Assembly: GCF_007830545.1 (NCBI RefSeq)
Contig: NZ_VLLF01000001.1
Location: 434,001 to 498,000, forward strand
DNA: 64,000 nt
Origin: Roseibium hamelinense
GTDB lineage: Bacteria; Pseudomonadota; Alphaproteobacteria; Rhizobiales; Stappiaceae
Direction: 5' to 3'
Shown in pieces: positions 16,131 through 25,197 of this stretch (position 1 is the stretch's first letter; the number at the start of each line of letters is the position of its first letter). The translations under genes were made by a program, and so were the position numbers. Below the pieces are notes generated by a model. It ran no database searches and was not told the DNA's origin. It worked only from the letters and a program-made list of their open reading frames with translations.

Positions 16131-18800
16131 CTATGCGGTTGCTGCGTGCTTTAACGGAGCACAATGATAGGGCAGTTCGGCCCGGGGCATTGGTTTTGCG
16201 AAATGATAGCCTTGTCCCAGGGGAACGCCGATGGCCATCAGGAAGTTATGGTCGACCTGGGTCTCGATGCCTTCCGCGACCAGTTCCAGGTCAAGTTTGC
16301 GGGCAAGATCGACCACACTGCTGACGATCGAGGCACAATCCGGGTCTGTGGTGACGTCGGCTACAAAGCTCCGGTCCAGCTTCAGCTTGTCGAACTTGAA
16401 CTTGTGCAGATAGGACAGGGATGAAAACCCGGTTCCGAAATCATCCAGTGCCAGCCGGACACCGAGTTCGCGCAATGCCTCCAGTTCACCAATGCAAGCA
16501 GTGTCCGGCTGCATGAACACGCTTTCGGTGAATTCCAGTTCCAGCCGGTCTGGAGCAAAGCCATATGTTTCAAGAGCTTTCTGGACGCATTTGGCGAAAT
16601 GACCGGTTCCGATTTGACGCGGAGACAGATTGACCGCAATCCGCGCGCCGTCGGTCCAGCTTTGCGCTTCCCTGACCGCCGTCATCAGAACCCACTCACC
16701 AATGTCACCGATCAAGCCCAGGTCTTCAGCGATTGGAATGAATTCGGCGGGGGATACATAGGTGCCATTTGGGCACCGCCATCTGATGAGCGCCTCATAG
16801 GCCTTTGTCTCCTGTGTATCGAGTAAGACAATCGGCTGGTAGTATAGTTCAAAGGATGTGTTCAAATCAGCCCGCAACAGCTTGTTTTCAATTCGCTTTC
16901 TCCGCGCGAAACTCTGTTCGATTTCTTCGTCAAAGACCCTGAAGCTGCTGCCCGGCAGGCCTTTGGCCGCATAAAGCGCGCCGTCGGCCGGGAAAATGGC
17001 TTCGGCCGTGGTCGAAAATTCATTCGGAAACACGGCGGCACCTATGCTGATTGATATGTCGAGGAACAGGTCGCCAACTTTGCAGGGTGTCGAAAATGCA
17101 AATGCGACCTCGCTGGCGCGACGCTTCAGCTCGTCCTGATCTGCCGCATTGATCAACAGCGCAAATTCGTCGCCTCCCAGGCGCAACGCTATTTCGCCGT
17201 CTCTTGCGCATTGCTTCAGCGTCCGGCCAAGCGTCCTCAGAACTTCATCGCCGACCGTATGACCGAACGTGTCATTTATCATTTTGAACCGATCCACATC
17301 GACCAGCAACAGCGCATTGGGGGGCTCAAGGGTGGCCTCTGAGTCAATTTTTTGTGCTAACACTTTTTCGAAGACCGAGCGGTTTTTGAGCCCGGTCAAG
17401 GCATCCGTGGTTGCTGCGATCTCGATCTGTTCTGAGGCGCGGACCTGGTCGGTAATGTCTTCGTGCGTCTCGACCCATCCTCCGTCCGGCATCGGCCCGA
17501 TGGTAATGGCAACAGTTCTCCCATCAAGCAGCGGCATGCGTGAACGCAGGATCTTGCCGGAAGCAAGTCTATCCCGAATGGTTTTGACGGCCTTTTCCGC
17601 CGGAATATGAAAAGTACCGCGCTTTTGATGCCAATCGAGAATATTGGAATAGGGCATTCCGGCGACGACCGTGTCCTCGGGAAGATTAAAAATCTCGCGG
17701 GCCTGATCATTCCAGATTATGAGGTTGCCGTCCTTGTCGATCACGGCAAGGCCGTGTTTCATCGAGCCAAGGGTTGCTTCAAGCTCGTTGGCGAGGATTT
17801 CTGCTTGCTGGCGCTCCTGCCTCAGGTGGTCTTCTAGCCGTCTCGATTGACTGACATCCTGCTGGATACCGGTCAGCGTTGACTCAGAGGGATCGCCTTC
17901 CGCGGTTCCGCTTCCCTGAATGCAGATCCACGCTGTTTCCCCATCCCCGCGCTTCAAGCTCACGTCAACCGAAAAGGTCGCCGTCGAACAGCAGGCCTTC
18001 TTGAGAGTGCTGTGAAGCTTCTCCCGGTCTTCTTCGACCAGCAATGATTGCCACTCGCTGAGCGTCAAGCTTCTGGCGGCGTTTTCCAGGCCGTACATCG
18101 CCGCAGTAAACCCATCGAAGCGTGCCAAACTTTTTGCCTGATCATACTCCCAAACGCCCGCTTGTCCGGCGCGCATCGCCAACTTCATGATGATGGCTTC
18201 CCGGCGGGCTTTGCGGTTGCGCTCATAAAGGCGTTGAAACAGACGGATCAACAGACCCAGCACAAGTACGCCGGTGAAGTTGCCGAGAACGAGCATAAAC
18301 CAAGCGATCTCGAGAATTGACAAGCCAAAGGCAATTCCCTCGTCAACAAAAAATGCGGGCAGGGTACAGAGGGTGCCCACACCAGCCACTAAGCTGAGTG
18401 TTATCGTGGTCAGCTTAGGCTCTGCCGGCCCCAGCAGACGCCGCAATCCGTAGCCGACAATGGCATAGATGACCAAGCTCAATGCGCCGCCGACAGCCAT
18501 TGGGCCTCCAACGGCAAGCCGTGCCGCGCCTCCCATGGCAGCTGTAATCGCCGCAGAGATTGGGCCGCCGATAAATCCAGCGAGGAGGGCGGGTCCCGCT
18601 CTCGTGTCAAAGGTTGCCCCGAGGGACAAGGTGATCGGTGTATAAACAACGAGGATACACAGGGCGCCGAACAAGAGGCCCAGGAAAACCTCGCCACGGA
18701 TTGAAGCATACGTGTTGCGTACGAGCAGGACGATCGCGGCGCCAACTGACAAAAGCGCGGCGTTCGATGCCAATCCTGTAATGAATGACCAATCAGCCAT
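16131..18800 (-). CDS. Membrane-bound PAS-GGDEF-EAL cyclic-di-GMP protein
   Basis: The 889-residue protein begins with five or six hydrophobic segments (1-190) resembling the 5TM-5TMR_LYT sensor. Two PAS-like domains follow (about 200-325 and 335-450), then a GGDEF domain with an intact GGDEF motif at 542-546 and an EAL domain starting near 640 with EALIRW at 669-674, LEFTES, DDFGTG and EGIET intact. Both synthesis and hydrolysis of c-di-GMP are therefore possible. The inhibitory I-site position reads RDGE (533-536), so the RxxD motif is imperfect. The gene is convergent with the CofD-like gene and monocistronic. Control of motility would suit the neighbourhood, but this is inference. Confidence 0.93.
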   Translation of the reverse strand: MADWSFITGLASNAALLSVGAAIVLLVRNTYASIRGEVFLGLLFGALCILVVYTPITLSLGATFDTRAGPALLAGFIGGPISAAITAAMGGAARLAVGGPMAVGGALSLVIYAIVGYGLRRLLGPAEPKLTTITLSLVAGVGTLCTLPAFFVDEGIAFGLSILEIAWFMLVLGNFTGVLVLGLLIRLFQRLYERNRKARREAIIMKLAMRAGQAGVWEYDQAKSLARFDGFTAAMYGLENAARSLTLSEWQSLLVEEDREKLHSTLKKACCSTATFSVDVSLKRGDGETAWICIQGSGTAEGDPSESTLTGIQQDVSQSRRLEDHLRQERQQAEILANELEATLGSMKHGLAVIDKDGNLIIWNDQAREIFNLPEDTVVAGMPYSNILDWHQKRGTFHIPAEKAVKTIRDRLASGKILRSRMPLLDGRTVAITIGPMPDGGWVETHEDITDQVRASEQIEIAATTDALTGLKNRSVFEKVLAQKIDSEATLEPPNALLLVDVDRFKMINDTFGHTVGDEVLRTLGRTLKQCARDGEIALRLGGDEFALLINAADQDELKRRASEVAFAFSTPCKVGDLFLDISISIGAAVFPNEFSTTAEAIFPADGALYAAKGLPGSSFRVFDEEIEQSFARRKRIENKLLRADLNTSFELYYQPIVLLDTQETKAYEALIRWRCPNGTYVSPAEFIPIAEDLGLIGDIGEWVLMTAVREAQSWTDGARIAVNLSPRQIGTGHFAKCVQKALETYGFAPDRLELEFTESVFMQPDTACIGELEALRELGVRLALDDFGTGFSSLSYLHKFKFDKLKLDRSFVADVTTDPDCASIVSSVVDLARKLDLELVAEGIETQVDHNFLMAIGVPLGQGYHFAKPMPRAELPYHCAPLKHAATA

Positions 18801-18850
18801 CCGCCATCCGTCTCGTTCATGGTGTCTATGTTAAATTACGTAGCGAAAAT

Positions 18851-18879
18851 TTTATAAAGTGTGAAAGTATGCGTGTAAA
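18851..18879 (-). promoter_or_regulatory. Predicted sigma-70 promoter of the GGDEF-EAL gene
   Basis: On the minus strand TTTACA (18879-18874) and TATAAA (18856-18851) are spaced by exactly 17 bp, each one mismatch from consensus. The transcript would have a leader of roughly 45 nt before the ATG at 18800. The rest of the 470-bp gap up to 19271 holds no gene. Confidence 0.6.
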
Positions 18880-19031
18880 CATTGGCGTTTGTTTTGTCCG
18901 CGCCTGTTTCATTGGCGGGTACGGATCTATTTTTGCGGTGTCGGTGAACACGTCGCTCGCCCGGACAAATTTCGGTCTTTTGTTCGCCGATCGGCTCCAA
19001 TGCTCTTGGTTTCATTGCCTTTTTTCAGCAA

Positions 19032-19062
19032 CCGATCAGGTGATCGGGTCATCACACGTGAT
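19032..19062. repeat. Pair of short palindromes in the 18801-19271 gap
   Basis: CCGATCA-GG-TGATCGG (19032-19047) is followed by ATCAC-AC-GTGAT (19051-19062). They may be operators or a small hairpin array between the divergent GGDEF-EAL and metal-transport genes. No function can be assigned. Confidence 0.3.
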
Positions 19063-19162
19063 TTCACAAGTGGTTGGCAATAGGCGACTTCGGCTTCGCA
19101 AAACTTTAAGCCTCGGGTCGTGAAAGCCTTGAAGATTTCCGCTTCTCATCCAATTGATGCAA

Positions 19163-19214
19163 TTGCAAATTAGTCGCAATAAAGTTGACAGTTGCGAGTC
19201 GTTTGCATTAGCAA
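19163..19214 (+). promoter_or_regulatory. Metal-transport promoter region with TTGC/GCAA repeats
   Basis: A consensus -35 box TTGACA lies at 19185-19190 with no strong -10. It is flanked by TTGCAAATTAGTCGCAA (19163-19179, TTGC-N9-GCAA) and TTGC-ATTA-GCAA (19203-19214); the second would cover the -10 region. Such A/T-rich dyads are typical targets of Fur-family (Mur, Zur) or MntR repressors. Which one acts here cannot be told by eye. Confidence 0.45.
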
Positions 19215-19271
19215 TAATAACCAAGATGCAAGATTGCCGGATGACCGGCGTATTTGGTGAGGGATGTAAGA

Positions 19272-20225
19272 ATGCTGACACGGCGTGGTTTGATGGGAAT
19301 GGCAACAGCTCTGGCCATTTTGCTTCCCGGTGCTTCTGCATGGGCAGCAGAGAAACTTGATGTCGTGGCCACGACCGGGATGATTGCGGATGCCGCGCGC
19401 CAGGTGGGTGGCGATCTTGTAGAGGTCAAGGGGTTGATGGGCCCTGGCGTTGACCCGCACGCCTATCGCCAGACCCGTTCGGACATCGTTGCCATGGCAA
19501 ATGCCGATCTGGTTCTGTGGCACGGCCTTTATCTTGAAGCCCAAATGGAACAGTTTTTCGATGGTCTATCGGAAGATGGTAACGTGGTTGCCGTCGCCGA
19601 TAGCCTTCCCAAAAATCTTCTCATCAGCCACGATGACTACGACGACAAATATGATCCCCATGTCTGGATGAACCCGAATTTGTGGTCGCGTGTTGTTCTG
19701 AATGTTCGTGACGCCCTGATCGAAACCCAGCCCGAAAGTGAATCCGTCTTTCGGGAAAATGCCGAGGCGCATTTGGCAGATCTGACGCGGCTTGCCACTT
19801 ACACAACTGAAGTCTTGGCCTCGGTTCCAGCGGAAGAACGCGTTTTGCTCACATCACATGATGCGTTCAACTATTTCGGATCGGCATACGGCTTTGAGGT
19901 CATGGGAATCCAGGGGATTTCGACAGAAAGCGAGGCTGGTCTTCAAAGAATTGCTGCTCTGGTGGATGAACTCGTCGAGCGCAACATCAAGGCCGTATTC
20001 GTTGAAAGCTCGGTATCCGACCGGAACATAAGGGCGGTGATCGAAGGTGCGGCTGCGAAAGGCCACACAGTAAAGATCGGCGGAGAACTGTTTTCCGATG
20101 CCATGGGTGAACCTGGTACCTATGAGGGCACGTATATCGGGATGATCGACCACAACGCGACAACAGTGGCGGGGGCGCTCGGCGGTCAGGCACCCGAGCG
20201 CGGCATGCAAGGATTGTTGAATTGA
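19272..20225 (+). CDS. Metal ABC transporter substrate-binding protein (Mn/Fe/Zn, cluster A-I type)
   Basis: The start is ATG 19272, preceded by GAGGGA; the 317-residue precursor has a signal peptide with twin arginines (MLTRRGLMG, ending ASAWA), so Tat export is possible. Ligand-bearing segments of the TroA/PsaA/ZnuA family are seen: GVDPHAY, YDPHVWMNP, SHDAFNYF and MIDHNATT near the C-terminus. The loop before the second His is Asp-rich (HDDYDDKYDPH), without the His cluster common in ZnuA, which leans towards Mn or Fe rather than Zn. It begins a four-gene importer operon with 4-bp overlaps. Confidence 0.9.
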   Translation: MLTRRGLMGMATALAILLPGASAWAAEKLDVVATTGMIADAARQVGGDLVEVKGLMGPGVDPHAYRQTRSDIVAMANADLVLWHGLYLEAQMEQFFDGLSEDGNVVAVADSLPKNLLISHDDYDDKYDPHVWMNPNLWSRVVLNVRDALIETQPESESVFRENAEAHLADLTRLATYTTEVLASVPAEERVLLTSHDAFNYFGSAYGFEVMGIQGISTESEAGLQRIAALVDELVERNIKAVFVESSVSDRNIRAVIEGAAAKGHTVKIGGELFSDAMGEPGTYEGTYIGMIDHNATTVAGALGGQAPERGMQGLLN

Positions 20226-21064
20226 TCACACCCAAAGCGACACCTTCCGGCAATGTGGAGTTGGCCTTCGACCAGAAAAGGCCAGCTGAAACCGCGCAAA
20301 AGATTGAAAGGTCGCCGCTTGCGGTGCGCGGGCTGACGGTGTCTTACGGCCAAAAACCCGCTGTCTTTTCGGTTGATGCGACCTTTGAGCCGGAGGCGAT
20401 GACCGCGATCATCGGCCCGAACGGCGCCGGAAAATCGACGCTTCTGAAGGCGTCGCTGGGTGTTATTCCCCGATTGTCCGGCGATGTCACGGTATTTGGG
20501 CAGCCGATTGAATTGGCGCGTGAAAAGATTGCCTATGTACCTCAGCGGGCAAGCGTCGATTGGGACTTTCCAACCACAGTGATTGATGTGGTGTTAATGG
20601 GTCTTTACCGCTCCGTCGGACTTCTTGGACGCATCAAGGGAGTGCACCGCGCGCGCGCACTCGACTGTCTTGAACGCGTTGGAATGGCAGACTTTTCCTC
20701 GCGGCAGATTGGCCAATTGTCTGGTGGTCAGCAGCAGCGTGTGTTCCTTGCAAGGGCGCTTGCCCAGGAGGCGGAGCTTTATCTTCTGGACGAGCCCTTT
20801 GCGGGTGTCGACGCGGCGACCGAGCGGGCCATCATCAATGTTCTGAAGGGTCTAAAAGAGCGTAGAAAGGCCGTGGTCGCCGTGCATCATGATCTTGCAA
20901 CGGTTCAGGCCTATTTTGACCACGTGTTCTTGATCAATGTTCGGAAAATCGCCGAGGGCCCAGTTGCCGATGCGTTTACCGCCGACAGCCTCCACGCCAC
21001 CTATGGCGGCCGGTTGGCAACGGCACATATCGATCAACTGAACATCGCGGACAGCGGCGTATGA
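20222..21064 (+). CDS. Metal ABC transporter ATP-binding protein
   Basis: The 280-residue ATPase has the Walker A GPNGAGKS at 65-72, the signature LSGGQQQRV and the Walker B LYLLDEPFAGVD. It probably starts at a TTG at 20222 that overlaps the preceding stop (TTGA), which gives an extra 30-residue N-terminal tail; a later start within this tail is possible. It energises import of Mn, Fe or Zn with the two permeases that follow. The next gene begins within 4 bp of its stop. Confidence 0.92.
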   Translation: MITPKATPSGNVELAFDQKRPAETAQKIERSPLAVRGLTVSYGQKPAVFSVDATFEPEAMTAIIGPNGAGKSTLLKASLGVIPRLSGDVTVFGQPIELAREKIAYVPQRASVDWDFPTTVIDVVLMGLYRSVGLLGRIKGVHRARALDCLERVGMADFSSRQIGQLSGGQQQRVFLARALAQEAELYLLDEPFAGVDAATERAIINVLKGLKERRKAVVAVHHDLATVQAYFDHVFLINVRKIAEGPVADAFTADSLHATYGGRLATAHIDQLNIADSGV

Positions 21065-22284
21065 GCAACATCGTTACGGCACTGTTTTTGGGTGCTGGAT
21101 ACAATGCCGCCCTTGTCGGCATCGGGGCTTCACTTCTTGGCTTTGCCGCCGGCGCTGCCGGTACGTTTTTGTTTTTGCGCAAACGCGCACTTGTCTCCGA
21201 TGCGGTGGCGCATGCCACATTGCCAGGTGTCGGGCTCGCGTTCATGCTCATGGTTTTTCTAGGTGGTGATGGCCGGAATCTTGTCGGCTTGCTGGCCGGG
21301 TCCATGCTCACTGCCTGGATCGGACTTCTCCTGGTTGAGTGGATGGCCCGGCGGACCCGGCTTGCCGAGGATGCGGCTATCGGAGCGGTTCTGTCGGTCT
21401 TTTTCGGCGCGGGCATCGTTTTGCTGACCATCATCCAAAACATGTCACAAGGCCGTCAGGCCGGACTTGAGAGTTTCCTGCTCGGCTCCACTGCCGGAAT
21501 GCTGTTCCAGGATGCGGTTGTGATTGCAATTGGCGGTACGCTTGCGGTTCTGGCGACTTACGTGCTGCGCAGGCCTATGACCATGGTGGCGTTCGACGCC
21601 GAATATGCTGCAGCGTCCGGCATGAATGTGCGGCGGATCGATCTGACTATGATGGGCCTCGTGATGGCGGTCACCGTCATCGGCCTGAAACTGGTTGGTC
21701 TCATTCTGATTGTCGCCATGTTGATCATTCCGGCGGTTACGGCGCGGTTTTGGACCGAACGCAGCGACCGGGTGATCTGGTCGGCGGGCATCATCGGCGC
21801 GGTTTCCGGCTATGTCGGGGCTGCCATTTCTGCCTCGGTCCCGGCCATGCCGACAGGTCCGATTATCGTGCTGGTATGCGCGGGCCTGTTTTTGTTTTCC
21901 CTGTTTTTTGCGCCCTCGCGGGGCGTCGCCGCCGCGATCATCCGGCACTACCGGTTTCAAAAACGCGTGCATTGGCGCCAGGGGTTGTTGTCCGTGTCCC
22001 GTGGTGAACCGATCCACGATCCGATGACCTTGCGCGTGTTGCGGAAGGAAGGGCTCTTGCGGGCCGATGGCGTCGCGACCGAAGCAGGGCGCGCCCGTGC
22101 AGCTAAGATCGCACGGGATGAGCGCCGCTGGGATATTGCACGCGAAGTGCATCAGGATGCGGGCCTGACCGGCCGTTATGACGGTTTGACGCCGATCGAA
22201 GATGTGTTCACACAAGATGAGATTGACGAGTTCGACAGGATCATTGGCGGCCCTGTTTCGGTTCAAGGGCAGGGGGCTGCATGA
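21061..22284 (+). CDS. Metal ABC transporter permease with C-terminal regulatory-like extension
   Basis: Residues 1-285 form an ABC-3 family membrane permease with about eight or nine helices. The RRIDLTMMGLVMAVTVIGLKLVGLILIVAMLIIP region is diagnostic. A soluble tail of about 120 residues follows (from about 288), including DPMTLRVLRKEGLL and a run resembling a winged helix plus metal-binding helices of DtxR-type repressors (REVHQDAGL). Such TroC-type fusions are known in the family. The tail may sense cytoplasmic metal and gate transport, which is inference. Confidence 0.88.
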   Translation: MSNIVTALFLGAGYNAALVGIGASLLGFAAGAAGTFLFLRKRALVSDAVAHATLPGVGLAFMLMVFLGGDGRNLVGLLAGSMLTAWIGLLLVEWMARRTRLAEDAAIGAVLSVFFGAGIVLLTIIQNMSQGRQAGLESFLLGSTAGMLFQDAVVIAIGGTLAVLATYVLRRPMTMVAFDAEYAAASGMNVRRIDLTMMGLVMAVTVIGLKLVGLILIVAMLIIPAVTARFWTERSDRVIWSAGIIGAVSGYVGAAISASVPAMPTGPIIVLVCAGLFLFSLFFAPSRGVAAAIIRHYRFQKRVHWRQGLLSVSRGEPIHDPMTLRVLRKEGLLRADGVATEAGRARAAKIARDERRWDIAREVHQDAGLTGRYDGLTPIEDVFTQDEIDEFDRIIGGPVSVQGQGAA

Positions 22285-23216
22285 TGGGTAGTGAATTTGT
22301 CATGTTCTCGCTGACCCCGCTTCTGATCGGCATTTTCGCCTCGATTGCATGCGCGCTTCCGGGCAATTTTCTGGTTCTTCGCCGTCAGGCCCTGATTGGA
22401 GATGCGATCAGCCATGTAGTTCTGCCGGGCATTGTCGTTGCTTTCCTGTTTACCGGTGTCGTGTCCGCCGTGCCGATGCTGCTCGGGGCCGCCGGAGCTG
22501 CTGTGGTCGCAGTTGTTTTGATCGAAGCGGTTAAGCGGTTGGGCCGGATCGAGCCAGGGGCCGCAATGGGGGTGGTGTTTACATCGCTATTTGCCGGCGG
22601 GGTTCTTCTTTTGGAGCAAACAGACACCTCGACGGTGCATCTTGACGTGGAACACGCGCTGATGGGCAATCTTGAAAGCCTCATCTGGTTCAAGGCCAAG
22701 GGCTGGCACTCGCTCCTTGATCCAGCCGCACTTGCTTCAATCCCGGACGAGTTGTGGCGAATGGCGGCAGTGTGCGTTCTCATGATCTTACTGACCGCGG
22801 TTTTTTGGCGCCCGCTCAAAATCTCGACCTTCGACGAAGGTTTCGCGCAGGCACTCGGTTTGCCGATTAATGCGATCAGTTTTGGATTGGTCATTGCGGC
22901 GGCGATTGCAGCGGTTGCCGCGTTCGATGCGGTTGGCTCGATCATTGTGATCGCCATGTTCATCTGTCCGCCGGCGGCGGCCCGGCTGATGACCAACAGG
23001 CTGGAGGTCCAGGTCCTCTGGAGCGTCGCCTTTGCAACACTTTCGGCCATTCTCGGATATGTGTTTGCCGGGTACGGGCCGCTGTGGTTCGGGTCGGCGA
23101 ATGCCGTCAGTGCGGCTGGTATGATCGCAGCCGTGTCCGGTGTCATACTGGGGCTTGCCTGCCTGTTCGGCCCGCATCGATCAAGAATTGGCGCTGGCCG
23201 GGACGCGGCAGCGTAA
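22281..23216 (+). CDS. Metal ABC transporter permease, second subunit
   Basis: The 311-residue hydrophobic protein is of the same ABC-3 family (GNFLVLRRQALIGDAISHVVLPGI near the N-terminus and AFDAVGSIIVIAMFICPPAAA in the second half). It starts with ATGATG overlapping the previous stop. Two non-identical permeases plus an extended first one match the MntC/TroD arrangement. The operon ends here and faces a convergent gene 20 bp away, with no clear terminator between them. Confidence 0.9.
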   Translation: MMGSEFVMFSLTPLLIGIFASIACALPGNFLVLRRQALIGDAISHVVLPGIVVAFLFTGVVSAVPMLLGAAGAAVVAVVLIEAVKRLGRIEPGAAMGVVFTSLFAGGVLLLEQTDTSTVHLDVEHALMGNLESLIWFKAKGWHSLLDPAALASIPDELWRMAAVCVLMILLTAVFWRPLKISTFDEGFAQALGLPINAISFGLVIAAAIAAVAAFDAVGSIIVIAMFICPPAAARLMTNRLEVQVLWSVAFATLSAILGYVFAGYGPLWFGSANAVSAAGMIAAVSGVILGLACLFGPHRSRIGAGRDAAA

Positions 23217-23236
23217 GGACGATCGCGCTCTGGAAT

Positions 23237-23860
23237 TCACTGGTTGTACGGTGTCACCGGTGGCTCTAAGGGGCTCGGCCCCGGCGGCGGGTCGAGCGGT
23301 CCGCGTTCGGTGCCAAGATCACTGGGCCGCCCTGGAGATGGCACCGGATAATCATATCCATAGGCGCCGGGACCTCCGTGAAGTGTCGGGTCACCAAGCG
23401 TCTGAGGGTGATGCGTGATGGCCGAATTCTGATTCTGACACAGGCGGAAGGCCATGTCGTAGAGCGCGTTCCAGCCTTCCGGTGTTGAGCCTAGACTGTC
23501 CAGAACGCCCAGCGCACCGCCCGCCAGCGCGCCCCGCCGTGCGCCGCTCGGTCCCCGCCAGGCACCGCCTGCGACCGCGCCGCGCATTGCACCATCCACG
23601 GCATCCAGATCCTGATTTCCGCTTCCAATGTAGGAATTGGCATAGCTGCGCGCATAGGCATCGCAATCAACCGGTTGGGCCAGAGCGCTTTCCGCGGAAA
23701 GCAGCAACAGTGCACAGACCGTGGGCAGAACGCCTTTCAGCCTTGCTGCGCGCTGTGAGGGGCGAGGTTTGCGCGGTCCCGGCCTGAGTGGCGGCGAGCC
23801 GCTCAAAAGAACAGCGTCATAACGTGTGCGATCAATATACATGCGGTGTTTCCAAATCAC
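23237..23860 (-). CDS. Exported glycine-rich hypothetical protein
   Basis: The frame encodes 207 residues; the start may instead be the Met at 23842. A hydrophobic stretch VLPTVCALLLLSAESALAQ near residue 60 looks like a late signal peptide. The mature region has a glycine-zipper-like motif (GAMRGAVAGGAWRGPSGARRGALAGGALG), as in small outer-membrane-associated proteins, and a Pro-rich C-terminus. I do not recognise a named family. It is convergent with the metal importer and upstream of, but opposite to, the flagellar cluster. Confidence 0.6.
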   Translation of the reverse strand: MIWKHRMYIDRTRYDAVLLSGSPPLRPGPRKPRPSQRAARLKGVLPTVCALLLLSAESALAQPVDCDAYARSYANSYIGSGNQDLDAVDGAMRGAVAGGAWRGPSGARRGALAGGALGVLDSLGSTPEGWNALYDMAFRLCQNQNSAITHHPQTLGDPTLHGGPGAYGYDYPVPSPGRPSDLGTERGPLDPPPGPSPLEPPVTPYNQ

Positions 23861-23941
23861 GCGAACCAGGATCTGCAGAGGTCTTTATCAGCCGGAGTTT
23901 GTCCAGGGCTGACCCAGGCATCCTATGCCGGTGTCATCCTT

Positions 23942-23958
23942 CAACAGCCTCGGACAAG
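23942..23958 (+). promoter_or_regulatory. ACAAG promoter element before flgB
   Basis: CAACAGCCTCGGACAAG, taken here as the reference form, ends 50 bp before the flgB ATG. ACAG and ACAA within it are 10 bp apart, the spacing typical of OmpR-family binding sites. Confidence 0.55.
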
Positions 23959-24008
23959 GTTGTGCTTTTAGACCTTTATGCGAACCAAGCTCGTTTGGAG
24001 GTCGTTCG

Positions 24009-24386
24009 ATGGAACCAGTGTTCCTGACAAAACTAATTTCCCAAAACAACGACTGGCTTTCGGTCAGGCAAACGGCCATTGCGCAGAATATTGCAAATGC
24101 AAACACGCCCGGCTTTTCCGCTAAGGATGTCGAGCCATTCGTGTCCGTGTTAAGCAAGTCTCATTTGGCAATGACCGCGACCCACGGCAGCCATATGGGA
24201 ACAGCGACCGAAATGCCCAGGACGGGCAAAATGGAAAAAGCCGACAGCTGGCAGATCACCCATTCGGGCAATAGCGTGAGTGTTGAGCAGGAATTGATGA
24301 AAGCAGGCGAAGTCGCCCGCACACATTCGCTGAACACCAGCATCGCAAAGTCTTTCCACCGCATGTACCTGACAACACTGAGGTAG
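24009..24386 (+). CDS. flgB: Flagellar basal-body rod protein FlgB
   Basis: The 125-residue protein has the rod/hook family N-terminal motif QNIANANTPGF and a C-terminal coiled-coil (LNTSIAKSFHRMYLTTLR). It assembles into the proximal rod. The start is ATG 24009 with GGAGG nine bases upstream; an upstream frame is open but lacks the family N-terminus. It opens the flgB-flgC-fliE-flgG-flgA-flgI operon. A shared ACAAG element lies 50 bp upstream. Confidence 0.95.
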   Translation: MEPVFLTKLISQNNDWLSVRQTAIAQNIANANTPGFSAKDVEPFVSVLSKSHLAMTATHGSHMGTATEMPRTGKMEKADSWQITHSGNSVSVEQELMKAGEVARTHSLNTSIAKSFHRMYLTTLR

Positions 24387-24390
24387 ATCC

Positions 24391-24807
24391 ATGGCTGATC
24401 CCTTGACCGCAACCATGCATATCGCCTCGTCGGGCCTCCAGGCTCAGGCGGAGCGGATGCGTGTTGTTTCCGAAAACCTCGCAAACGCGCGTTCGACTGG
24501 CGAGGTGGCCGGATCCGATCCCTATTCGCGCAAGACCATAACGTTTGAAAGCGAGATGGACCGGGCGCGCAATGCCGAGATGGTGCGCGTGAAAGATATT
24601 GGTGTCGACAAGGCTCCGTTCACGGTCGAGTACGAGCCCGGCCACCCGGCTGCGGATGAAAATGGCTACGTCAAAATGCCGAACGTGAATGTCCTCATGG
24701 AAATGGCGGATATGCGCGAAACCAACCGGTCTTACGAGGCCAATTTGAAAGTCATGACGCAGACCCGCGAAATGGTCATGCGTCACATCAGTTTGCTGAG
24801 TGAGTGA
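24391..24807 (+). CDS. flgC: Flagellar basal-body rod protein FlgC
   Basis: The 138-residue rod protein has the N-terminal heptad region with VSENLANARSTG and the C-terminal MRETNRSYEANLKVM motif. It forms part of the proximal rod with FlgB and FlgF. It starts 4 bp after the flgB stop. Confidence 0.95.
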   Translation: MADPLTATMHIASSGLQAQAERMRVVSENLANARSTGEVAGSDPYSRKTITFESEMDRARNAEMVRVKDIGVDKAPFTVEYEPGHPAADENGYVKMPNVNVLMEMADMRETNRSYEANLKVMTQTREMVMRHISLLSE

Positions 24808-24809
24808 CC

Positions 24810-25157
24810 ATGATTGATGAAATCTCCGCGCTAAGCGCAAGTTCCAACAGTGTTATGAGATCCACCTCCGAGACACGTTATGTTTCTCAAGGATCAGAAA
24901 TGTCCGCCTTTGGTGTCACCGAGACGGCCCCGGCGGGCGAAATGAGTTTTTCTGAGGCCATGGCAAACGTCTCCATGGATGCAATCAACAAGGTCAAGCA
25001 GGGCGAAGCTGCCGCTTTGTCCGGCGTTGATGGCCAAGCCTCGGTTCAGCAGGTGGTTGAGGCCGTTATGGCCGCTGAGGCCAGTGTGCGCACAGCCGTT
25101 GCCATTCGCGACAAGGTGGTTGCCGCCTATCAGGAAATCAGCCGGATGACGATCTGA
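24810..25157 (+). CDS. fliE: Flagellar hook-basal body complex protein FliE
   Basis: FliE joins the MS ring to the rod. The protein has the typical C-terminus [28 protein letters not shown], which is nearly invariant in the family, and is about 115 residues long. A GTG at 24804 overlaps the flgC stop; the ATG at 24810 two codons later is equally likely, so the start is uncertain by two residues. Confidence 0.93.
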   Translation: MIDEISALSASSNSVMRSTSETRYVSQGSEMSAFGVTETAPAGEMSFSEAMANVSMDAINKVKQGEAAALSGVDGQASVQQVVEAVMAAEASVRTAVAIRDKVVAAYQEISRMTI

Positions 25158-25197
25158 CGGCCGTTTCTCAACGGTCCCCGTTTTTGGAGAGTTTAAC

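Noticed and set aside
21445..23146. Long minus-strand frames opposite the two metal permeases
   Set aside because: They mirror membrane-protein codons and carry no domain.
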